This document shows positions 1-8,410 of a stretch of DNA of 64,000 nucleotides, piece after piece. Numbering within the stretch: position 1 is the stretch's first letter; the number at the start of each line of letters is the position of its first letter. The notes under the pieces were generated by a model that searched no databases, had not been told where the DNA came from, and worked only from the letters and a program-made list of their open reading frames with translations. The translations under genes were made by a program, and so were the position numbers. The stretch comes from Oscillospiraceae bacterium. GTDB taxonomy: Bacteria > Bacillota > Clostridia > Oscillospirales > Ruminococcaceae. The DNA is taken from assembly GCA_017432285.1 (NCBI GenBank), contig JAFRJM010000010.1:62001-126000 (forward strand), written 5' to 3'.

Positions 1-2
1 AA

Positions 3-866
3 ACCGTACCGGAAGAGATACTTGATACACCTGTTTCAGACGAGGCAACATTACCCGATGAAACAGAGTTACAGCAAGATACTGCGGTAGAAGAGCCCGC
101 TGTCACAGAAGTTCTTAGCGATTCTGCTGAAGATGAAGTGACCGTAGACAGCATCCTGGAAGGCCTTCGTGAAAGTTATGAAGAACCTGAGCAGGCTGAA
201 GCAGAAGACCAAACAGAAGATACAGAACATGAAGAAAATGCGATCCTCGCTGACGAGGAAGATACTTCCGTTCTTTCTGAAGCCATTACTTCTGAAGAAG
301 CTGAGGATGGGTCAACAACGGTATCGTCTGATGCTGAAAATGGAGCTAAACTCTTGAAGAAAAAGGGACTCGGAAAAGCGGGCGTGCTGATCCTGGCGCT
401 TCTTGCTGTTCTTGCCGTGGTCGGAGTAATATTCTTCTACATCCTCCCTCAGAAACAGGCTGAACAGCAGGCCATAGAGGACCGTGTCAATTCTTATTTA
501 GAGTTCCTCTGCGACACATGGATGAGCGATGTCTTCATCTACGCCGATCAGGAACATCCTTCCAGAGAAGTTCTGACACTTAATAAGGATTTCACATACC
601 GCTGTGATATCTGGACCTCTTCCAGTGACCGCGAAGCGTTCGATCCAGAGATCTGGTCTATAACAGATACTAATGAAGGCACCTATTACCTTGAACTGGA
701 TACTGCTTCACTCCGTATCTACTACACAGGAGACGACGGTGAAGATTATGTATACAGAAGATATATCCGTGAGCTCGACGACGATGTCCTTGTCCTAAGG
801 GAATACTACAATGAGACATTGAGCGAGTATTATGATGTGACATTCTCTAAATACAAGGAGGGTTAA
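3..866 (+). CDS. Membrane-anchored protein with acidic N-terminal region (5' partial)
   Basis: The frame is open from the left edge, so the true start lies upstream. The visible part begins with about 115 residues very rich in Glu, Asp, Thr and Val, then a basic stretch (KKKGLGK) and one strong hydrophobic helix (about bases 390-450). About 120 residues follow, rich in Tyr, Asp and Glu, and predicted outside the cell. The layout suggests an N-in/C-out membrane protein with a disordered acidic cytoplasmic tail. The outer part looks like a small beta-rich domain (Thr/Tyr strands), possibly lipocalin-like, but I recognise no family. It ends 2 bp before the sirtuin gene, whose ribosome binding site lies in its last codons, so the two are probably co-transcribed. 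Function unknown. Confidence 0.75.
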   Translation, partial: TVPEEILDTPVSDEATLPDETELQQDTAVEEPAVTEVLSDSAEDEVTVDSILEGLRESYEEPEQAEAEDQTEDTEHEENAILADEEDTSVLSEAITSEEAEDGSTTVSSDAENGAKLLKKKGLGKAGVLILALLAVLAVVGVIFFYILPQKQAEQQAIEDRVNSYLEFLCDTWMSDVFIYADQEHPSREVLTLNKDFTYRCDIWTSSSDREAFDPEIWSITDTNEGTYYLELDTASLRIYYTGDDGEDYVYRRYIRELDDDVLVLREYYNETLSEYYDVTFSKYKEG

Positions 867-868
867 CC

Positions 869-1600
869 ATGAACCGCGGTACACCGGAACAACTGAATCA
901 GCTTGTGGCACAGTCATCCAATGTGGTTTTCTTCGGCGGAGCAGGCGTCAGTGTCCCGTCAGGCATTCCGGATTTCCGAAGCGATAACGGAATATATAAA
1001 CAGAAATACCGTTATCCTGCCGAAGTTATGCTGTCTCATGACTTTTTCTTCTCAAGGACAGAGGAATTCTATGATTTCTACCGCAATGTCATGCTGTATC
1101 CGGATGCCAAGCCCAATGCAGCGCATCTCAAACTGGCCGAATTGGAAAAGGCAGGCAAACTGAAAGCTGTAATCACACAGAACATAGACGGTCTCCATCA
1201 GGCTGCAGGAAGCAAAAATGTTCTGGAACTGCATGGAAGCGTTCACAGGAATTACTGCATCCACTGTGATGAGTTCTATCCCCTGGACACTATCATCTAC
1301 TCGACAGGCATTCCGAAATGTGAGAAATGCGGAGGTATCATCAAACCGGATGTAGTCCTTTACGGTGAAGGACTGGACCAGAGAGTTATCTCCGAATCTG
1401 TGCGTGCTATCGAAAGATGCGATCTCCTGATAGTCGGCGGCACTTCTCTGTCAGTATGGCCGGCCGCAGGACTTATCCAGTATATGCGCAGGGACGCGAA
1501 GCTGGCGATCGTCAATCTGTCACCTACAGATGCGGACCGCAATGCTCAGCTGGTGATCCAGGAAGGTATCGATTCCGTGTTCTCAAAGATCGAAGTCTGA
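869..1600 (+). CDS. cobB: NAD-dependent protein deacylase, Sir2 family (sirtuin)
   Basis: Sirtuins remove acyl groups from protein lysines, consuming NAD and giving nicotinamide and O-acyl-ADP-ribose. All hallmarks are visible. The NAD-binding loop is GAGVSVPSGIPDFRS near residue 25. TQNIDGLHQ follows near residue 108, then the catalytic His in LELHGS. Four Zn-binding cysteines form two CxxC pairs (CIHC, CEKC), and GGTSLSVWPA lies in the C-terminal Rossmann part. The 243-residue length is normal. The sequence after the NAD loop (DNGIYKQKYR) resembles the undifferentiated Firmicutes/Thermotoga class, so deacetylation is the likely main activity. AAGGAGGG precedes the ATG. The substrate is unknown. 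Confidence 0.95.
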   Translation: MNRGTPEQLNQLVAQSSNVVFFGGAGVSVPSGIPDFRSDNGIYKQKYRYPAEVMLSHDFFFSRTEEFYDFYRNVMLYPDAKPNAAHLKLAELEKAGKLKAVITQNIDGLHQAAGSKNVLELHGSVHRNYCIHCDEFYPLDTIIYSTGIPKCEKCGGIIKPDVVLYGEGLDQRVISESVRAIERCDLLIVGGTSLSVWPAAGLIQYMRRDAKLAIVNLSPTDADRNAQLVIQEGIDSVFSKIEV

Positions 1601-1616
1601 TCTATATAACAAAACA

Positions 1617-1648
1617 CAGGCTGCAGAAATGCAGCCTGTTTCTTTTTG
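1617..1648 (+). terminator. Rho-independent terminator after the sirtuin gene
   Basis: A 9-bp perfect stem (CAGGCTGCA / TGCAGCCTG) with a GAAA loop is followed by a T-rich run (TTTCTTTTT). It ends the sirtuin transcript just before the convergent adenosine deaminase gene. Confidence 0.85.
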
Positions 1649-1668
1649 TCTTTATCCGCTAGAAAGAT

Positions 1669-2703
1669 TTAAAGATAAGGTTCAATCTTCTTCTTGAGGA
1701 TCTCTTTCTCCTCATCAGAGCAGAAAGCTGCTTCTACCGCGTAGAGATTCATCCTTGCAAGTTCTTTATCTGTGAATCCGAGACTCTCCTTGAGGTGGTC
1801 ATATTCATCCTCTACCGACACTCCGGAGATGACAGGGTTGTCTGTGCTTACAGTCACATGAAGACCCATGTCGAACAGTTTCTTAATAGGATGCTCTTCG
1901 TATGAAGGCTGGGTTAAACACTGGAGATTGCTTGTCGGACAGACTTCCAGAGTGACTCCTTTCTCTATAGCTTCCTGAATAAGATCTGGATCATCATAGA
2001 TGTGATGTCCGTGACCGATACGTCTGGACCCGAACACTTCGATCGCCGTACGGATCTCAATAGGTTCCTGGCTGTCCCCTGCGTGGCATGTGATCGGACA
2101 TTTTCCTTCGTTTGCTATATCAAACAGATCTTTGAAATCAGTCAGATGGCAGAAACCTTCCGCACCTGCAAGGTCCATAGCCTGAACGATACCGCGGTCG
2201 TGATACTCTACTGCAAGTCTCGCTGTCTCAAGGTTTGCTTCATGATTGAGATCTGCTGTTCCGAAACTCATGCAGCATACGATCAGTGATACGATAACAG
2301 AACCGTTGGTCGCCGCAAGGCCTCTATCTATTCCCGCTCTTACAGCTTCAATGGCTTCCGCCTGAGTCATGCCGTTCCTTGTGTGGATCTGAGGCGCAAA
2401 TCTGATATCAGCGTACATATGTCCCTGATTCGCAACTCTTACCACCAGTTCGTATGCGGCTCTTTCAAGCGCTGCCTGATCCTGAAGGATAGTCGTTGGC
2501 AGTTCAAATTTCTCAAGGAAAGTATTTACGCTGACACAAGTCGGGTCATAAACCACATATGGTGTCAGTTCTTCCGGAGACTGTGCGTTTCCGGGAAGTT
2601 CTATGCCTCTTTCCTTTGCCATCTCGAACAAAGTAGATGGCAGTATCGCTCCGTCAAGATGCAGGTGGAGCTCGGTCTTAGGGAATGGATAACGTTGCTG
2701 CAT
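1669..2703 (-). CDS. add: Adenosine deaminase
   Basis: Hydrolytic deamination of adenosine (and deoxyadenosine) to inosine in purine salvage; cytoplasmic zinc enzyme. The N-terminal metal motif ELHLHLDGA (residues 11-19), the HAGD motif with the next metal His, GHGHHI, and the STDNP motif with the catalytic Asp pair are all present. The 344-residue length matches bacterial Add. GGAGG lies 6 bases before the ATG. It follows the parvulin gene on the same strand after about 60 bases holding a hairpin but no good T-tract, so some read-through from upstream is likely. An adenine/6-aminodeoxyfutalosine deaminase role cannot be excluded by eye, but the sequence best fits adenosine deaminase. Confidence 0.92.
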   Translation of the reverse strand: MQQRYPFPKTELHLHLDGAILPSTLFEMAKERGIELPGNAQSPEELTPYVVYDPTCVSVNTFLEKFELPTTILQDQAALERAAYELVVRVANQGHMYADIRFAPQIHTRNGMTQAEAIEAVRAGIDRGLAATNGSVIVSLIVCCMSFGTADLNHEANLETARLAVEYHDRGIVQAMDLAGAEGFCHLTDFKDLFDIANEGKCPITCHAGDSQEPIEIRTAIEVFGSRRIGHGHHIYDDPDLIQEAIEKGVTLEVCPTSNLQCLTQPSYEEHPIKKLFDMGLHVTVSTDNPVISGVSVEDEYDHLKESLGFTDKELARMNLYAVEAAFCSDEEKEILKKKIEPYL

Positions 2704-2723
2704 GATATTCCTCCTTAAATCGC

Positions 2724-2757
2724 AGAAAGCGCTGCAATCGGATGCGGCGCTTTTTCT
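2724..2757 (-). other. Hairpin between parvulin gene and add
   Basis: On the minus strand a 7-bp stem (AAAGCGC / GCGCTTT) encloses a partly paired loop. Only a weak T-run follows, immediately before the add ribosome binding site. It could be a leaky terminator or an mRNA 3'-end stabiliser for the upstream gene. Confidence 0.4.
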
Positions 2758-2765
2758 GTTTATTC

Positions 2766-4139
2766 TTATGCTGCGTCAGTCTCCTCAGCCTCTTCAGTTT
2801 TCGGCACAAGTCCGAAATCCGAGAACTGGATCTTGTCAAACCCGCTTCCGAGTTTGACTTTTGCGTTTTCAAGTCTTACCTGTAACTCGTCATTAACGAC
2901 AACAGAGATAAGTCTGTTGACAGTCTCTTCGTAGTCAGGATCGATACGCTTGATAATATGATAGCCATAACTAGAAGGCACTATGCCGCTTACTTCACCG
3001 ACTTTAAGGGAAGCAGTGGCATCATAGAACTCATCTACCATCTCACCGGGCATGAAGGTATACCCGTTGGGATTCGTAGCAAGTCCGGTGTCTTCGCTGT
3101 ACTCATTCATAAGTACATCGAAGTCCTCGCCGTTCTGGATCCTTTCAAGGATCTCGTTCATCTTCGCAAGGATCTGCTCGTTCTCTTCAGGAGTTTCCTT
3201 GGAGAGCAGAAGAATATGCTTGGAAGCAAGTATCCCGTTCTCTTCCGCAAGCCTGTCGACATCGGCCTTATCTGGAGCGTATTTGCTTGTCTCACTGTTG
3301 TAGATCTTGTCAGAGAACTTGTTTATGACCTCATCTACAAGCAGCATCTTCTCGTACAGTACCTCATTGAGGTGGCTCGCCTTGAGAGCATCCTGGAACT
3401 CTTCTTCTGTATCATAGGTGGCTTTCAGATCTTCGACCTGCTGATGGATCTCCTGCGTTTCCTCATCAGTAAGAGCGCATCCTTCCTCCAAAGCCCAGTT
3501 ATATACCACATAATGCTCTTTGAGCACCTGAGTGACATAATTGATGACAGTCTCGAAATTGCTCTTATTATCGAAATACTCATAGCCATAGTATGAGGTG
3601 TAGCTGTCTGCTACATAACCTACATAATATGAAAACTCATCCGCTGGGATTTTGACACCGTCAACCGTAAGCACTGTCTTATTGGTCAGTATCGGGCTCT
3701 TTGTGTTGAGGATCGGAACGAGCGCGACAGCCAAGCCGATCAGCAGAACTGCTGCGATCCCTATCTTGATCCACATCTTCTTTGTAGCGCTGACATATTT
3801 CTTGGGAGCGGATGCTTTGCTCTTTTTCGTAGCCTTCGTCTTGCTCTCCTTCGGTTTGTCCGCCTTCAGTTCCTTCACAGTTGCAGATACTTTCTCTTCG
3901 ACTTTGTCTACTGTTTCAGCGATCTCTTCCTTGACGTCTTCAGTTGTTTCAGTAATTTTGTCATCAACAGATTCGACTATTTCAGCGGCTTTATCCTCAA
4001 CCGCCTCAACAGTTTCTGCTGCAGTTTCTTTGATCTCTTCAGCCTTTTCTTCGACTGTATCGACTGCTTCGCCAAGTGCCTCTTCTACAGTAGCTGCAGA
4101 CTCTTCAAGTTTTTCAAGAATTTCGTTTTCTTTTGACAT
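2766..4139 (-). CDS. Membrane-anchored parvulin-type peptidyl-prolyl isomerase (PrsA-like)
   Basis: Extracytoplasmic foldase that isomerises X-Pro bonds during folding of exported proteins. A typical PpiC domain sits at about residues 305-405 (SKHILL near its start, NGEDFDVLMNEYSED, FMPGEM, SSYGYHIIKR near its end), preceded by a SurA_N-like helical region. Unlike Bacillus PrsA there is no lipobox. Residues 1-92 are instead a strongly acidic, Ala/Val/Glu/Thr-rich amphipathic tract with many short repeats of the form ETVExVEDKAAEI. A Lys-rich linker (93-121) and a transmembrane helix (about 123-144) follow. The protein is thus predicted N-in/C-out, with a coiled-coil or disordered tail in the cytoplasm. 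It lies 40 bases after the CinA-fusion gene and may be read from the same transcript. AAAGGA precedes the ATG. Confidence 0.88.
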   Translation of the reverse strand: MSKENEILEKLEESAATVEEALGEAVDTVEEKAEEIKETAAETVEAVEDKAAEIVESVDDKITETTEDVKEEIAETVDKVEEKVSATVKELKADKPKESKTKATKKSKASAPKKYVSATKKMWIKIGIAAVLLIGLAVALVPILNTKSPILTNKTVLTVDGVKIPADEFSYYVGYVADSYTSYYGYEYFDNKSNFETVINYVTQVLKEHYVVYNWALEEGCALTDEETQEIHQQVEDLKATYDTEEEFQDALKASHLNEVLYEKMLLVDEVINKFSDKIYNSETSKYAPDKADVDRLAEENGILASKHILLLSKETPEENEQILAKMNEILERIQNGEDFDVLMNEYSEDTGLATNPNGYTFMPGEMVDEFYDATASLKVGEVSGIVPSSYGYHIIKRIDPDYEETVNRLISVVVNDELQVRLENAKVKLGSGFDKIQFSDFGLVPKTEEAEETDAA

Positions 4140-4179
4140 AAATATATCCTTTCAGAATTATCAGAGAACGAAAAGCGTG

Positions 4180-7100
4180 TCACGCATTCACGTTGTCTCC
4201 GTAATATGTATTCCATTCAGTTTGCTGGATCTGGACCCCAGGGTAGTAGTGCTCAAGGATCTCTTTGTAGTCCATATCAGCTATCGAGGCGAAGTATTTT
4301 GCACCTACGACGCTCATACCTAGGCCATAACCCGTACCGTATATTGTAAATCTAAATGAGTTATTATTCAATGCTACGATAACATTGGCAGATGGCAGAT
4401 CCAGAACGTTGACGAAGAATTCATATCCGTCAACCTCCAGCTGATTGTCCACCATGACTTTTGTGGCATAGCCTTCTTTGGTAGACTCAATGACTCTTAT
4501 CCAGTCATCTCTGTCATCTGAGAGCTCAATACCATAGATCTCTTCTATACGCGATTTCAATGAAGCTATGAGAACATCTGTCTGGTTATAATATTTATCT
4601 TTCTCTTTACTGTCATATGCGCTGTCGACAGAAACAAGATAGGGATAATCTCCTTCCACCATTTCAGAAGCATCATTCGTGTTTCCGGAGGAACACGTGA
4701 ACATAGGAGCCCAGCACACTTCACCATCATACATAAGCGTCTCGTCCAGCACCTCAGAAACTGCAGCTCTCACAGTATCTGTAGCTGCGCGGCCTGCATA
4801 AGAAGGTATCTTTTCCTCATTCAGGAAACTGTATTTCAGTTCAGTAGCCGTAGCTACAGCTAGCGCCTTGATGGTCTCAGTAGTCTTGATGTTATTGTTT
4901 GTGACCTCTTCTGTGACGATCCTGCTGATGATCTCAAGCGGTGTGTCCTCCAGAACATTTCCGTTTATCTCGACCTGTATAAGAAGCTCTTCATCGTCTG
5001 TATGTATATTCTGCCCGATCTTTCCGCCTTCCTCATACCAGTCCATCCACTTATCGCTCTCAGCGGTAATGTTGACGTTGCACTCTATACCGTTCTTTTC
5101 GTACCATGCAGCGGGGTACAGCGCAGAACCATTCATGGAGAGCGCAGTAGCCCTTGTAGTCTCACTGTCCTGCACTTTTCTGGCAACAACTACTAGTTTG
5201 CACCCTTCCCATTCCTGATCCATCGGGCAGACAAGAGTCAGAAATCTGTCCGTAAAGGACAGAGGAAGATCGGTAGAATAGATCGACCTCATCTTTGTGC
5301 TTATAACGAACTGACGGAACGCTACTTCATCACGGAAGGTCGGTGTAAAAATATAGCCGTCGATACCTTCGTATTTATCAAGCAGAAAAACACTGTACAC
5401 TTCATACGTGCTCTTGTTCTCCCTTGACTGAAAACTGAAGAACCTGTTTCTTGAAGCATATCTCTGCTGAAGATAGTTGGGCAGATTGGAAAAAAGGATC
5501 CCTTTTCCCTCTTTCGAAGCCGTGATCACGATATTCTCAGCAGCTCCGTCTAACGGGGTTTCCTCAAGTGCGTATGCGCACCCGTACTGATTATTGTTTT
5601 TTAGGAAATCATGGTCCTCGTAATAATCATCCTGCCTTGCTCTTACAACCGGAGTGCTTATCTCCCCGTTGGCTCCAAAAAGCCAGCCGATAGCATCCTC
5701 GTTTCTGTTTAGGATGTTGTCCAGCGCTTCACCTGGGTCAGCCTCATATTCCTCTGTGTAAACTGCATTCAGATCCTGATATACAGCACGGTCACTGGAT
5801 GCAGCCGCTCTCTGCGACGCATATGTGCTTCCTCCAAACAGGATCCCCAGAGCTGCGACTATGGATACCACTTTTTTTGCCATTATACCGGCTTTTGTAC
5901 GTGGCTCCGCTGTTCTGTTCATATTCGCGATCTGAGAGGAAGTGTATTCTTTTCCGCCTTCAATAGGCTTGGATTCCATGAATCTGCGCAGCATGTCAAA
6001 AGTATTCTTTGCAGACAGAACACGTATATTCTCTCTTGAGCGCTTGTCTCCGAAATTGAACTCCTTGACGACAGCTTTTTTCTTGTCACAGACCGCTATA
6101 TAGACCTGTCCTACTTCTTTATCCAGATAATTTCCTTTTCCTGGACCCGCTATTCCTGTAACGCCGACACCAAAATCCGCTTTGCCTTTCTTTCTGATGC
6201 CTCTGGCCATCTCAACAGCCACAACAGAACTAACGGCTGTATATTTATTGAGCAGCGTTGCATTTATATCCAGATAACTGTTTTTCGTCCAGTCGGCATA
6301 CGTCGTCGCACCATACTCATAACATGCGGAAGATCCTGCCACAGCGGTTATCTGTTGGGATACCATTCCGCCTGTGCAGCTCTCTGCAACAGCCACTGTC
6401 TTTTTGTTCTTAAGCAGTTCATTCACGACAGCTTCGGAGATCTCCATTTTACTATCTGCGTAGACTGCATCTCCGAGAAGGCTCTTGAACGCAATAAGCT
6501 TATCAGTAAGAAGCTTTTCCGCTTCCTCCTCTGTATCGGCGTAGGCGCTTATATGTATCTCTACCGTTCCCTCCTGTGCATAGAGAGCGCAGTATGGGTT
6601 GTCCCCATATAGCAGATCCTGTATCTTGGTCTCCAGTTCAGATTCCGGAATACCGATCACCATAAGACTGGCTTCCTTCTGAGCGATATTTGTCATCTCT
6701 TTCAGATAAGGTGTAGCACAGTCATCAAACAAAGGACGCAGCTCGCTCGGCGGACCCGGCAGCAGCACTACAGCCTGCCTGCCTTTTCTGAGAATTATTC
6801 CCGGAGCAGTCCCGTTAACGTTGTGAAGAACTATTGAGCCTTCAGGTACATAAGCCTGCTTTCTATTATTCTGTCTTGGCGTGATCCCCCTGCTCTTGAA
6901 AAACTCTTCAATCTCTTCAAGCACGGATTCGTCCAAGACAAGTTTTTTGTCGAAAGATTTTGCTACAGTCTCTTTTGTCAGGTCATCCTTTGTAGGTCCG
7001 AGACCGCCAGAAAAGACGATAACATTGCTCCTGGATGCAGCGATCTTCAAAGCACTGTAAATCTCCCGCTCTGAATCTCCTACCACCTGTCTGTGTGCAA

Positions 7101-7221
7101 CTTGAAAACCGAGTTTCTGCAGACCGGAAGCAAGATAGCTTGAGTTCGTATCCTGGATACGACCCGAAAGCACCTCGTCTCCGACAGCGATTATTTCGGC
7201 TATCAGTTTCTTTTCGCTCAT
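4180..7221 (-). CDS. CinA - membrane anchor - sortase-B-like - SpoIID/LytB-like fusion protein
   Basis: A single 1013-residue frame joins parts normally found in separate proteins. Residues 1-416 are a complete CinA: a MoCF_biosynth domain (VGDEVLSG, SGGLGPTKDD, LPGPPSE) and a PncC-type nicotinamide-nucleotide amidase domain (AESCTGG at 279-285, GVTGIAGPG at 353-361). A polar linker (417-448) and a hydrophobic helix (about 449-466) follow. Residues about 495-682 fit the sortase B layout (IGWL, PVV, YYEDHDF, TLVCP, VVVARKV). However, the catalytic His position reads ITASKEG, the Cys is offset, and the Arg position is Lys, so this part is probably inactive. Residues about 740-1000 match SpoIID/LytB (ETIKALAVAT with the presumed catalytic Glu 782, CSSGNTND, YGTGYGLGMSVVGAK, EILEHYYPG). 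Predicted topology is CinA inside and the rest outside. The internal ATG at residue 434 has no ribosome binding site. The start overlaps the thiI stop by 4 bases. Confidence 0.85.
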   Translation of the reverse strand: MSEKKLIAEIIAVGDEVLSGRIQDTNSSYLASGLQKLGFQVAHRQVVGDSEREIYSALKIAASRSNVIVFSGGLGPTKDDLTKETVAKSFDKKLVLDESVLEEIEEFFKSRGITPRQNNRKQAYVPEGSIVLHNVNGTAPGIILRKGRQAVVLLPGPPSELRPLFDDCATPYLKEMTNIAQKEASLMVIGIPESELETKIQDLLYGDNPYCALYAQEGTVEIHISAYADTEEEAEKLLTDKLIAFKSLLGDAVYADSKMEISEAVVNELLKNKKTVAVAESCTGGMVSQQITAVAGSSACYEYGATTYADWTKNSYLDINATLLNKYTAVSSVVAVEMARGIRKKGKADFGVGVTGIAGPGKGNYLDKEVGQVYIAVCDKKKAVVKEFNFGDKRSRENIRVLSAKNTFDMLRRFMESKPIEGGKEYTSSQIANMNRTAEPRTKAGIMAKKVVSIVAALGILFGGSTYASQRAAASSDRAVYQDLNAVYTEEYEADPGEALDNILNRNEDAIGWLFGANGEISTPVVRARQDDYYEDHDFLKNNNQYGCAYALEETPLDGAAENIVITASKEGKGILFSNLPNYLQQRYASRNRFFSFQSRENKSTYEVYSVFLLDKYEGIDGYIFTPTFRDEVAFRQFVISTKMRSIYSTDLPLSFTDRFLTLVCPMDQEWEGCKLVVVARKVQDSETTRATALSMNGSALYPAAWYEKNGIECNVNITAESDKWMDWYEEGGKIGQNIHTDDEELLIQVEINGNVLEDTPLEIISRIVTEEVTNNNIKTTETIKALAVATATELKYSFLNEEKIPSYAGRAATDTVRAAVSEVLDETLMYDGEVCWAPMFTCSSGNTNDASEMVEGDYPYLVSVDSAYDSKEKDKYYNQTDVLIASLKSRIEEIYGIELSDDRDDWIRVIESTKEGYATKVMVDNQLEVDGYEFFVNVLDLPSANVIVALNNNSFRFTIYGTGYGLGMSVVGAKYFASIADMDYKEILEHYYPGVQIQQTEWNTYYGDNVNA

Positions 7222-8408
7222 AGCGACACCTCATCGTCAAACCTGAACATCTTAAATATGGAAGCCTCAAAAGCAGCTTTCTCCAGTTCCTTCAAAGCGG
7301 GCATCTCCTCCTCAGCCTTGATCACAAGATCCAGCGCAGGCCTTGTTCTCGGATGTTTAGGTGTAAATATAGTGCAGCAGTCCTCGTAAGGTTCTATAGA
7401 TATGTCAAAAGTATCTATGCGCCTTGCGATTTCTGTTATTTCAATCTTGTCATTCCCAATGAGCGGCCGGAAAACCGGCATATGCGCGACATCATCGGTG
7501 CACTGAATAGCTTTCAGAGTTTGACTGGCAACCTGACCCAGGCTCTCTCCAGTAACTACAGCTCCGCACTCCTCTTTCTCAGCTATCATCTGGGTGATAC
7601 GCAGCATGGATCTGCGCATCAGTATGGTGAACAGGTCCTCGGGCGCGTTATCCCTTATCATGACCTGGCAATCTGTAAAAGGTACTTCATAGATCGGAAA
7701 GCGGTTGCTCCATCTTGCTACTTTACCCGCGAGCCTCTCTACCTTATACAGAGCTCCTTCGCCTGTGTATGGCGGAGACATGAAGTGGACACCGACTATC
7801 TCACAGCCTCTCCTAGCCATCATCCATGCGGCTACAGGGCTGTCTATTCCTCCGGACAGCATACATGCGACTCTTCCGCCCGTTCCGTTCGGTATGCCGC
7901 CTGCTCCACGTTCCTGTGAAGCGTGCACCACGGCGACACTGTCTCTGACTTCGCATATTACTTCCAGTTCAGGCTCCTCAACATCCACTTTCAGGTGAGG
8001 ATAATTATCAAGTATATACGCTCCAACCTCAGCGGAAAGCTCCATGGATGTCATCGGGAACTTCTTGTCAGCACGTTTGGATTTGACCTTGAACGTCTTT
8101 GCGTTTTCAAGTTCGGAACCGAGGTAAGATACAGCGCATCTGCTTATTGCATCAAGATTCTTTTCGCAAATGGCCGCTTTTCCGACAGCGATCAGTCCGA
8201 ATATCCTCTTGAACTCGTCGTATGCGCTGTCTATATCGCATGATTCGTTTTGAGGCTCAACATAAACAGTGGACTGAGACGAATAAACACGGAAATCGCC
8301 GAAACGGCTGAGCCGTTTCTTTATAGTCTTGATCAGCGCGGATTCAAAAGCATTCTTGTTGAGGCCTTTGAGCGCAAGTTCACCATATTTCCCAAGAATA
8401 ATTTCCAA
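7218..8408 (-). CDS. thiI: tRNA 4-thiouridine synthase ThiI (short form)
   Basis: Adenylates U8 of tRNA and transfers sulfur to form 4-thiouridine; it may also feed sulfur to thiamine biosynthesis. It shows an N-terminal NFLD/THUMP region (KYGELALKGLN at the start), the PP-loop SGGIDSPVAAW near residue 185, and the ThiI signature DCCTIFTPKHPRTRP. At 396 residues it lacks the C-terminal rhodanese domain, as in Bacillus. Such enzymes take sulfur directly from a dedicated cysteine desulfurase, and one is encoded 2 bases upstream, which fits well. Its stop overlaps the start of the CinA fusion (ATGA), implying translational coupling. Confidence 0.95.
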   Translation of the reverse strand: MEIILGKYGELALKGLNKNAFESALIKTIKKRLSRFGDFRVYSSQSTVYVEPQNESCDIDSAYDEFKRIFGLIAVGKAAICEKNLDAISRCAVSYLGSELENAKTFKVKSKRADKKFPMTSMELSAEVGAYILDNYPHLKVDVEEPELEVICEVRDSVAVVHASQERGAGGIPNGTGGRVACMLSGGIDSPVAAWMMARRGCEIVGVHFMSPPYTGEGALYKVERLAGKVARWSNRFPIYEVPFTDCQVMIRDNAPEDLFTILMRRSMLRITQMIAEKEECGAVVTGESLGQVASQTLKAIQCTDDVAHMPVFRPLIGNDKIEITEIARRIDTFDISIEPYEDCCTIFTPKHPRTRPALDLVIKAEEEMPALKELEKAAFEASIFKMFRFDDEVSL

Positions 8409-8410
8409 GT

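Noticed and set aside
3652..4323. Long plus-strand frame rich in Ser and Thr opposite the foldase gene
   Set aside because: It is the antisense shadow of the acidic repeat tract (GAA/GCT-rich codons read backwards) and has no ribosome binding site or family features.
4180..5922. Separate SpoIID-like gene starting at an internal ATG of the CinA fusion
   Set aside because: No Shine-Dalgarno sequence, promoter or stop codon occurs near the junction, so a single fused frame is the simpler reading.
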